In this document: positions 7,801 to 14,277 of the stretch, one piece after another
How positions within the stretch are numbered: position 1 is the first letter of the stretch
How the letters are laid out: each line of letters opens with the position of its first letter
Origin: Echinostoma caproni
Taxonomy: Eukaryota > Platyhelminthes > Trematoda > Plagiorchiida > Echinostomatidae
DNA length: 14,277 bases
Direction: 5' to 3'
Assembly: GCA_900618425.1 (NCBI GenBank)
Contig: UZAN01040817.1
Span: 13,621-27,897 of the forward strand
Position numbers and translations under genes: made by a program
The notes under the pieces: model-generated
What the model was told of the DNA's origin: nothing
The model's input: the letters and a program-made list of their open reading frames with translations, nothing else
Databases searched by the model: none

Positions 7801-10800
7801 CTTAAAACTCTACTCTGCTTGTTCTGTTATTTTTTCGAAGGACATCATCAATGCGGCGTAGATTTGAAGACGCTCAACACAAAATTACAATCGAATTCCA
7901 CATCATTCTTCACGTTCTCCACTTCTACTATGTTCAACGTGTGATGATGATGATCATCATCAGCCAAGCTCACAATGTACACAAAATAAGTCGGAATGTA
8001 CAAGATAGACAGGAATTGTCTAATTGGAGGGAGGCAAAAGAAATGAATCTCTATGGTCAACACATAGTGAACATAACTTAACTAGGAATACATACCTTTT
8101 GGAGCCTGGCCTGACAAGAATGATACTCCCATACCGTTCAGTGCTTCCAACCACCCAGTTGTTAGTCTTTTGGACCCGAATCTGAACGACTTGAGACACC
8201 TGCTCTACCTAATCACGTGATGAGAAAGGGTAAATTACTCCTCGCTGGTCGCTTCAATTGCTACTCACCATGAGTCTAGACACGTTAAAGTTAGGGTTTT
8301 GATGCAGACGTAACGGAACGAGAAAGCAAGATTTTAGTACTTAAGTAATGAAAAATAAATTACTTTGACCTCAATTTTCCATGGCATCTAAATTATTATC
8401 CGCTTCTCTCTCTCTCTGTGTTCATCCCGACTCCCAAAAAAAGCCCGAACCCCAGTCGCGCACCAGTCACTTCACATTACTCCTCTCTTCCATTATCCGC
8501 TTGGCACACGGCACTCGTGACTGAGTCCCCCTCCGATTCTAATATGTGGAAAGATCCTCAACGTGTCGCAGCCATGATTGCTCTGAACGCATCCTCATCG
8601 GAACCGAGCCAGAAAACTGTGGTTCGAAGTGATGATAAATGGATGAAAGAGTTGGTTGATTTGACACATTGTCTGGCTCGGTTAGAGAAGTTACCGCAGG
8701 TAAATAGACATGCATTGTTCTATGTGACTTGTTTTTTTCTCTCTCGTCACTCCTTTCACCCACATCGGTTGTTCATGATGAGTATCGAATCTTTTCGGCT
8801 GCTTGTAAGTACAACTGAAGCAGTCGTTGATTTGTTACTATGATCCTTCAGCTGTCCACGTGTTTCTTTTCGTTTTAATTTTCTGACCAAATTCATTTTT
8901 TTGTCTCATCAATTGCGTAAGCTGTTTACATGAAAAAAAAACAAAATAAAAAAATGTTTGGATGTCTTTTGTGGGTGGTTATCTGTTGTGCCTAGAATTA
9001 ACCTCGTCTGTTCGATTTCACGTAGATCGCAAGTGTTCGCGAATAGTTTGAAGGTCGTGTATCCACATGTGTTTTGTATTTTTCAATATGTAATATACCG
9101 TTGGTGAATTGGATGAATTCCATTCCACATCTCATTCGTCCCGCGGTGAACGGGTGAACGGGGATCAGGTGAATTCGGTTACCTAGACCGCTGCGCTTCC
9201 ATTCAGACGGATCTGTATGAAATGCAGTATAGTCGCCCCCGCAGGTGGCCGGTTTTAGTATTGTCCAGAATGGAACACTTTCGGTGCGACCGTGAGATTC
9301 GGTTGTTCGTAGTGCATCGAATGTGCATTTTAGTCTTTCGACTAGTCCCAGAGACATGACAGTCACGTGTAGAAGACAAACACACTATTGGTGTTCGAGC
9401 ACCGCTGTCTATACATATATAGGCCGAATCGCAGACGCTCACTAATGCCAGCGCTCAAATTCCATGGATTTCATCGGCTGCAGCATATTTTGCGCATGTC
9501 ACTGGATAAGTTTTTTTGATGTTTTCTATCAGTCATTGGTTGGAAGAAAGTCAAGAGCAATTCAATTGTGACCTGATGTGAATCACTCAAATTGTTGACC
9601 TGTATTGTTTGATTTGTCGGATTCCTGGCAAGTGGCATAATCGATACCTGGAGAGTAGCTACAATGGATTGGCCTCGTAAACGGGGTTGTTTTTGCACCT
9701 GATCACGTCACTCTAATGTTCTATAGTTGTATTTGGTTGGGAGCTGAAAAACTAGGGTTCCATCCTCAGTTGAATCCATAGGTTCGCTCTGCCAGTGAGA
9801 CTCAATAAGGTTGAAATAGTTAAACAATGCTTTCGAGCTCTGTTTACTCTGTGCACGATGAAATTGATGATGTAGTTAGATAAAATCCTCCAGTAATTCC
9901 GTTTTTATTGATGTCTTGCAAAAACTGAAAGTGATGTACCTAGATATTTTTTCTCCCTACCGGAATAGTGCCTCATGCACTCACCTCTCCTGTCCGAGGT
10001 TGGGTATTATCAGTTTTCCTTGAGGTCACAAACCAGTCACCTCTTGAAACCAAACGAAAGACCATAGGGACACATAGGCACGAGATAAATATCGTAGAAT
10101 TTATGCGGATCGATCGTTCATTGCCCTGAAAAATCTAAAAGTTACACGGACTTTGGACCGCATTCTACTTTGGGGTAAGAAAAAATTGCCAAGGTTTATC
10201 TTAATAATCACTCCAAATAAACTGAAGTTTATTTTGTCACACTTATTTTTCGTATTTTCTTACTGTACACCGCTTTAATTGTAACCGGTCAATGAGTTTG
10301 CTTGTCTTTCATTACCAACGATATTTTAACCGAATATGATCAAAGTGAAGTACACCTTTTTCAAAGTTGATGAGGAGTTTTACCAGAAGCGATATACAGT
10401 CGTGAGAGTTTTATTGGAGTGGGATCGTATAAAATCACATGTACGAGGGATGTTCACAGATTTCTTCGTCCCAAGCCAACACAGGTAATTTTTCTTGGGG
10501 AATTCACAGTCGGAGTCCACGGCTAACCAAAGTCTGACCCGCTAGGCAGCGGGGTGGTGTTTGTAAACTGCAATCCATTGGGATCAAGAAGGTAACCACT
10601 GCAGCAAGTATAGATCGGGGGTTGATTTGGAATCTGAATTTTTAGCCAGCCACTCTAAATGAACTGCTAGTGTTACAATTCCACAAGGCTAGTGCCGGTT
10701 TGGGGATAGCCGCTTATTCCAAACAACGACACACTGGCACTGGTAACGTGGCTTACATATGTCGAAGCGTCTCATCTGGAACAGATCAATCATAATTTCG

Positions 10801-11974
10801 ATAATCACGCGCAATAGTCCGGTGGTAGATTTGCATTGTCTGCAGTTACAATTTTAAGCATGCTGATTCGCTCCAGCAGGTCTTGATTATTTTTAACCGT
10901 GGTAAGAAATCACCAATCACACTCGTTTGCGTACTTCAAACATACTACTCACAAATGTGTGTAGTACATTGGTACGTCATTGACTCGGATGTTGACTTAT
11001 TGTCTTCTCACTTTGGTTAGGGAACACCTTCACTGCGTGCAGGTAGACACACTTAGTCGTGTGGGAGCGTTTCACGAGGTGTCAGTTAAAGATGACCAAT
11101 CACAATCCAAAACGCTCACTCTGACCATATTGAGGCTAGCTTTAATAGTGCCGATCGTTGAGCGACGTAACCTGAAAGTAGATGTTGCAAACCGAAATCG
11201 GTCCATGTGTCCATTTCATACGGAAGAGCCGCACCACCAGTCCGATGAGAATTCGGCCAGTGACGAGGTTTACTGGCGCTCTCGCAGCTTGACAGTTCAC
11301 TCGTTGACGAATCGATCTTAGGATTACGTTTTGTATGATTAATCACTTACCGTAGCTCTCACTTAAAAGCGTGCAACCTTTATATTCCACTTTTTGAATG
11401 TTTGCGCTTATTGTGTCCGAAGTCAAGTGAGTTTTGTAGATCGGATGTAGTATTTGAAAATCTGAAAAAAATAATCGCGGTAAAATACCTTTTCGTCATC
11501 ATCGGGGAAACATTCAATCGCTTCATTTGAACCCCCGACTTTTATCCATCTTCCTCCTCTTCACAGATTCTATCCGATTGGCGGCCACAATCCCATTTAG
11601 CACAAATGCAACACTCTCTGATGGGCGGGTTACAGAACATATTCTGCGCTCCACTCGTGGTCGGTCAGGGCTTGCTGGGAGAAATTCATCGATTTATTGT
11701 GTTGAAAGCTATCTCGGCAATCGAATCCAAGTAAGATTTCGCTCAACCTTTTTGAACAGTTTATATTTCGCTGCGTTATGTATATCAGAACTCATCGACT
11801 GTTTTGCACGTCCCTCTTCTTGTCAGGGCAATTGCTCAGGGTGACAGTGGGGCTTTGAACACTGTTAAGAAGCCACAGTATTTGGTCGAATTGCTCAAAT
11901 TGGTATTCGATGCTGTTTTCATCCAGGCCCGTGCCTGTCTTCTCATCATACGAACAATGAAAGCTGCTAAACCG
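2611..11974 (+). CDS. EXOC4: Exocyst complex component 4 (Sec8), N-terminal part, nine exons, continues beyond the window
   Basis: Sec8 is a subunit of the octameric exocyst, which tethers secretory vesicles to the plasma membrane; in known structures it pairs with Sec6 through N-terminal helices. Joining 2611-2613, 2651-2697, 2741-2829, 2887-2949, 2990-3294, 5962-6110, 8444-8699, 11567-11730 and 11827-11974 gives 408 codons with no stop and matching phases. Segments resembling the animal Sec8 N-terminus, in order, are SSYLMSFIRSLMEN (near residue 4), KFSDVTKILTVYNNVSERVS (48-67), LNCNREELRRLWLELIEQRR (near residue 85), the segment around LRSLLYDKPTSVV (near 180), VTSHYSSL (near 225), KELVDLTHCLARLEKLPQ (287-304) and KPQYLVELLKLVFD (near 378). 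Human Sec8 is about 974 residues, so well over half the protein lies to the right. The exon 9 donor (gtaagt) is intact, so the gene looks functional. An alternative start is the in-frame ATG at 2669. The N-terminus and the exon 8 frame are the least certain parts. Confidence 0.92.
2651..2697 (+). CDS. EXOC4: EXOC4 exon 2 (residues 2-17)
   Basis: The exon is bounded by acceptor ccttttag and donor gttagt. It encodes TQSSYLMSFIRSLME and the first two bases of the next codon. It aligns with the human Sec8 segment just before its first long helix (GLLISVIRTL in human, from memory). The start is phase 0 and the end is phase 2. Confidence 0.85.
2741..2829 (+). CDS. EXOC4: EXOC4 exon 3 (residues 17-47)
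   Basis: The exon encodes a charged helix, with SKDIREKKKRQLESDF near its start, continuing to NTCLK. This corresponds to the first coiled-coil helix of Sec8 used in exocyst core bundle assembly. It enters in phase 2 and leaves in phase 1 at donor gtacac. The acceptor is a tandem tagtag, so the exon could start at 2741 or 2744; both keep the frame and differ by one Ser. Confidence 0.88.
2887..2949 (+). CDS. EXOC4: EXOC4 exon 4 (residues 47-68)
   Basis: The exon encodes KFSDVTKILTVYNNVSERVS, matching the conserved Sec8 segment that in human runs LTTAIRTYQSITERI. The acceptor is tttctag and the donor gttagt. Phase 1 on both sides makes it a symmetrical 63-nt exon that could be skipped without a frameshift. 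Confidence 0.9.
2990..3294 (+). CDS. EXOC4: EXOC4 exon 5 (residues 68-169)
   Basis: This is the most diagnostic exon. It encodes IKRDLFECKGLLNCNREELR, then RLWLELIEQRRCLELIDVLD, then the helix pair around NTPDALTTLVSARAWPEATN and LLLYATELLKS. These match the Sec8 N-terminal domain (Pfam Sec8_exocyst), with the hallmark C-x(7)-R-EELR-LW-E-IE pattern. The acceptor is ctcaatag, chosen over ccag at 2970 because only 2989 restores the frame. The donor at 3295 (gtatag) leaves phase 0. Confidence 0.95.
3937..3998. repeat. Compound microsatellite (GAT/GCT then GT-rich)
   Basis: Consecutive gatgatgat, tgctgctgctgctgctg, atgatgatg and gtgtgtgtttgtgtatgtgtgg tracts are visible. It lies in EXOC4 intron 5. 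Open frames through it (poly-Leu/Met on plus, poly-Ser/Ala on minus) are products of the repeat, not genes. Confidence 0.9.
4778..4818. repeat. (TA)n microsatellite, about 20 units
   Basis: There is an uninterrupted alternating TA tract of 41 nt in intron 5. It produces a spurious Ile-Tyr repeat in a minus-strand open frame. Confidence 0.97.
4970..5065 (-). repeat. tRNA-like (SINE-like) fragment
   Basis: On the minus strand the motif AGATTCGAATCCCGGTACC (near 4978-4996) resembles an RNA polymerase III B box and tRNA T-arm. About 40-60 nt upstream on that strand, TAGTGACTGAGTGACTTAAG loosely resembles an A box/D-arm. No complete cloverleaf, anticodon arm or acceptor stem can be folded, so this is not a functional tRNA. 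A tRNA-derived SINE remnant is the best reading, and it is tentative. Confidence 0.35.
5962..6110 (+). CDS. EXOC4: EXOC4 exon 6 (residues 170-219)
   Basis: The exon encodes FIAEQMKNGLRSLLYDKPTS and then VVLEKYLKEQHHRS, matching the Sec8 helix that in human reads IEELHRHLYIKSTSRVV. A Ser-rich linker (TESSPDKSF) follows. The acceptor is ctggttacag; the ATAG at 5965-5968 is rejected because it would give an early stop. The donor is gtgagt. It enters in phase 0 and leaves in phase 2. Confidence 0.9.
6316..6612. repeat. Foldback: 86-bp inverted repeat arms around a 125-nt spacer
   Basis: The left arm (6316-6401, starting TTTTCAAATAGAACAAGG and ending TATTACGCTG) is the reverse complement of the right arm (6527-6612) over 86 bp with five mismatches (6334, 6349, 6363, 6364, 6372), all transitions and no gaps. 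Immediate flanks (agtaca on the left, gaattt on the right) show no clear target-site duplication. It could be a MITE or foldback transposon with long terminal inverted repeats, or two inverted copies of one short repeat. It lies wholly inside EXOC4 intron 6, so the pre-mRNA could form a long hairpin. Confidence 0.95.
6647..6669. repeat. (GT)n microsatellite running into (TA)n
   Basis: About eight GT units are followed by tatatata, 35 nt right of the foldback in EXOC4 intron 6. Confidence 0.9.
7945..7962. repeat. 18-bp perfect palindrome made of GAT/ATC triplets
   Basis: TGATGATGATCATCATCA equals its own reverse complement, with GATC at the centre. It reads as a triplet repeat that switches strand at its midpoint. 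No function is inferred. Confidence 0.95.
8444..8699 (+). CDS. EXOC4: EXOC4 exon 7 (residues 219-304)
   Basis: The exon starts with a Pro/Ser-rich linker (NPSRAPVTSHYSSLPLSAW), in which VTSHYSS aligns with TSHYSTA of human Sec8. It ends with the helix KELVDLTHCLARLEKLPQ, which matches ILIKGLAKLKKIPE. Its donor is gtaaat, phase 0. The acceptor follows a long (TC)n tract at 8404-8417. Two AGs fit the incoming phase 2: aaaag at 8443 and cccag at 8455, differing by 12 nt (four residues). I use 8443 as the first AG, but 8455 has the better consensus. Confidence 0.88.
8700..11566 (+). other. EXOC4: EXOC4 intron 7 (2867 nt), anonymous sequence
   Basis: The intron is bounded by gtaaat and ctcttcacag, phase 0 on both sides. 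A GC-richer block at about 9000-9440 has overlapping minus-strand open frames (8998-9366 and 9203-9442). Another block, 10980-11321, is open on the plus strand for 113 codons. Neither translation has a domain I recognise, and they may be fragments of dispersed repeats. An A-rich tract lies at 8933-8955. No Sec8 segment is missing between exons 7 and 8. Confidence 0.65.
11567..11730 (+). CDS. EXOC4: EXOC4 exon 8 (residues 305-359)
   Basis: The exon is placed between acceptor cttcacag and donor gtaaga. In the frame set by exon 7 it reads ILSDWRPQSHLAQMQHSLMG, continuing through LLGEIHRFIVLKAISAIES. After KLPQ this takes the place of the human helix TVKAIIERLEQELKQI. It leaves in phase 2. A second frame is also open across the exon (SIRLAATIPFSTNATLSDG), but it does not fit the incoming phase and looks less helical. 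Similarity is weaker than for other exons, so the exon is supported mainly by phase and splice signals. Confidence 0.72.
11827..11974 (+). CDS. EXOC4: EXOC4 exon 9 (residues 359-408)
   Basis: The exon encodes AIAQGDSGALNTVKKPQYLV followed by ELLKLVFDAVFIQARACLLI, matching human Sec8 NQPRLLLELLELLFDKF. The acceptor is cctcttcttgtcag, which has an excellent pyrimidine tract and is the only AG nearby that fits the incoming phase 2. An upstream cag at 11790-11792 would need phase 0. The preceding intron is 96 nt. The donor gtaagt at 11975 is a strong consensus and leaves phase 0. Confidence 0.9.
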
Positions 11975-14277
11975 GTAAGTCTTGCTGTCGACTATTTTTA
12001 CACAGTGGTCTCCAATTCCATGAAGTTTGGCATGTAACTCACAGTCATTTGTGAGTAGTTGTGTGGGATAGTTGATATTGACTTACATGCAAATTATCAA
12101 CCCAGCCTAGTAGATTTGTTGCACGTCAGCCCGCAACCCACATGAAGGACTTTATTTAGTGAGATTGGAGTTGACAGATAGTCAACTGTGTCTCCGTTCG
12201 TTGCTGTCGAGCCAAAAGTGAAGTGATTGACTATCACTGAAGACGACATCTGAACAAACATCAATTGGCAGTTCGGTTCAGCCCTGGTATATGCTTCTTG
12301 GTTTAGTATTCACACGCACACCTTCCATGAGGATTGTTTGAAGCTACACGTCTTCACTTGGGGACGAAGCATAGAGAACTGCGTAGAACGATTAAGTAGA
12401 GCTGATGTCTTTCGACTTCCAGCATATGGTACAAAAGACTCCGTAACTGGTTGACTAGAGACACTCAAGCACACGCCAGTGAATGGACATCAGTAGCATT
12501 CTTGTTGACATTTCTTATCAAATTAAAACACTTGATCAGGTGTGAATGCGTAGGTAGATTGTGCATTCTGCGTGTTGATCATAGTGGTTCACCTTCCTTT
12601 ACCTTTCTTCCAAGGAAAACAGATCCATTCCCCATCCACCTCACGCTCTCGTGCTTACTTTGTGAATGGTGTGAGTTTGTTAGTTATCAGCTAGGTTTTC
12701 TTCGGGTTATCTCACTTTCAGATGTTGATGTTGGTAATATTTTACTGCATTATCTGTGTGTCTCGGTATAGGCTCAACCGAAGGTCGAGTGACCTAAATT
12801 ATTAGTAAGAAAGGATCAAATGCCTATCAGTGGCAGTGACAACTGCTCACTAAGGAGAATAACGGAATTTACGGTGTATAAACAAACTGAAACTTGTAAG
12901 GAAGACAGAGCGAAGAATATTTGCGAAATCCATCGATGGGCGCTCACTCGTAGTAAGGTAGCACTTCACAAGGATTAAGTTCAAAATGCACATAACACGT
13001 AGCTACACTGGTGCCTAAGCTAACCGTGTGAGTCAGGAACTGAAGTGAATGTTCCTTCAATGGCATATCATTGTGCGCGTATCCTAAATCGAACTACTTT
13101 TGCCTGAGAATAGCCCGGTGTCTTACATCATATCATGGCTTCCCGTATTTTGGTATTTGAACACGTCAAAGGCCTTCAGTCTTTGAGCAATCTGGGACTA
13201 ATTGTGTTCCCCCGTACTCTGTCTTTCACCTCCTCATCTTCTCTCAGTTTTTTTGACAAGGCATACGTATGAAAATTTACAAACAATATTGTTCTATCTG
13301 TCATGCAATTCGTGCCGTAAAATGTGTACAAAATCACCATCCATATGTAAAAGCAGGACATTCCACTGAATCCATAGGTACAGGTTATGTTTATTTCTGT
13401 CGGGCACACTGCCTTACGCTTGTCTTCATCCAACAGACCATCTTACTGCACAACCAAGCCATTTGTGCGCTTTTTGAATTTCGAATCACTAGCAAATTAG
13501 TTTCACATCATCGAGCTACGACTTACGCCCAACAGCTTACCTGCCAGTGTCTCTTTAAGAACCTACTAGTGCATTATAATCATCGTTTCAATCGTTATTC
13601 GATATCTCCTCGAGTTTAACAAACATACTGGCACTATACAATTTTGCACATTCTGTCGACCGAAGTGACTTCTTATGGAATGGACTTGATATCTTCAAAG
13701 AACTCATCCAAGACTGTCAGGAGCGTATACCTGTAATCGTTTTAGGCTATGGAGAGCTGAACTTCGTTACTTAGCATGTTTATCTTGAAAACCGCACAAT
13801 AACTGGTAAAGATGTGAGCAAAGAGGTCACCGTGAGCGGAGAAAAGATCCTTCTAGCCTCCTTTTTCTCGGGATATCCGGGACACAAACTCGATAGTAGC
13901 CTTACCCGCATAAATGGAGTGAACAGTGTCACAGTATACGTTATATTATTGTGTGGATCTGAAGTCTGTGTTGTTCGTATTGAACATTTTCCTCGATTAA
14001 ATATGCTGAGTGATCGTCGATGTCGCATAGTTACTCCTGTCTGACGATGACAAAAACAATTTTCAGGATGCAAGTCTGTCAAAAGGCTGCTATGTGACAC
14101 ACAGGAAAGAGAAAGCTAGTCGGTGTTAGTGGGTTCGAATGCACAAAATGTGAGACGATGTGACCCACTCCTCAAATTATGACTGCTTTCGTCCATACAT
14201 CACTCGCTGGTTTATTGAATTACGACAGCATCTCTAAGTACGTTTTAACCCATTGAATCTTTGAGTCAACAATGAAA
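11975..14277 (+). other. EXOC4: EXOC4 intron 9 (at least 2303 nt), not closed in this window
   Basis: From the exon 9 donor to the right edge I find no exon that certainly matches the next expected Sec8 segment, so the next exon probably lies outside the window. Anonymous open frames (12451-12771, 13269-13619 plus; 13780-14100 minus) have no recognisable domains. A 64-codon frame at 13580-13774 is discussed as a finding. A B-box-like GGTTCGAATGC occurs at about 14131-14141 without a tRNA fold. Short inverted repeats such as GATAGTCAA...TTGACTATC occur near 12176-12236. Confidence 0.6.

Larger units (their letters stand above)
6111..8443 (+). other. EXOC4: EXOC4 intron 6 (2333 nt) with a large foldback
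   Basis: The intron is bounded by gtgagt and a pyrimidine-rich tract ending in aaaaaaag. Its main content is an 86-bp inverted repeat (6316-6401 and 6527-6612), followed by a (GT)n tract, a small hairpin (7577-7584 with 7600-7607, AGGTCCCC/GGGGACCT) and an 18-bp palindrome (7945-7962). An open frame at 6739-6969 has no recognisable domain. I see no further Sec8 exon. Confidence 0.7.

Noticed and set aside
11567..11730. Alternative reading of exon 8 in the other open frame (SIRLAATIPF...)
   Set aside because: It needs an incoming phase 1, but exon 7 leaves phase 0, and its composition does not resemble the Sec8 helix expected here.
14118..14145. tRNA gene suggested by GGTTCGAATGC
   Set aside because: No acceptor stem, anticodon arm or A box can be paired around it; an isolated B-box-like motif is common by chance.
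1..14277. CRISPR array, bacterial operon, rRNA gene or phage-type system
   Set aside because: No spaced direct repeats, Shine-Dalgarno sites, rRNA-like blocks or prokaryotic gene packing; the spliced EXOC4 gene shows a eukaryotic chromosome.

Overview
The window is nuclear DNA of a eukaryote, most probably a digenean trematode (fluke). The evidence is a spliced host gene with several very short introns bunched at its 5' end, long repeat-bearing introns further on, and a retroelement Gag of the type common in flatworm Ty3/gypsy elements (CsRn1-like). No bacterial operon, Shine-Dalgarno or prophage pattern is present. The species cannot be named from this sequence alone.

Left end (1-1098, minus strand): the 5' end of a decayed Ty3/gypsy-like LTR retrotransposon that runs out of the window to the left. 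It has a candidate 5' LTR (948-1098), a short leader, an intact 204-codon start of Gag (898 down to 284), and then a zinc-knuckle region broken by frame changes and substitutions. The element is therefore not functional here.

Middle and right (2611-11974 and beyond, plus strand): one host gene, EXOC4/Sec8, a subunit of the exocyst vesicle-tethering complex. I reconstruct nine coding exons: 2611-2613, 2651-2697, 2741-2829, 2887-2949, 2990-3294, 5962-6110, 8444-8699, 11567-11730 and 11827-11974. They total 1224 nt, exactly 408 codons, and the splice phase agrees at every junction. The gene continues past the right edge, so only the N-terminal part is present. The first four introns are about 37, 43, 57 and 40 nt; the next three are 2.3-2.9 kb, then one of 96 nt, then one longer than 2.3 kb. 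Exon 1 appears to contribute only the ATG codon.

The long introns hold microsatellites, a tRNA-like (SINE-like) fragment, a striking 86-bp inverted repeat (6316-6612), and several anonymous open frames with no recognisable family. I found no new multi-gene system. The most interesting points are the splicing architecture of EXOC4, two possible alternative acceptors, and the intronic foldback, whose five arm differences are all transitions.
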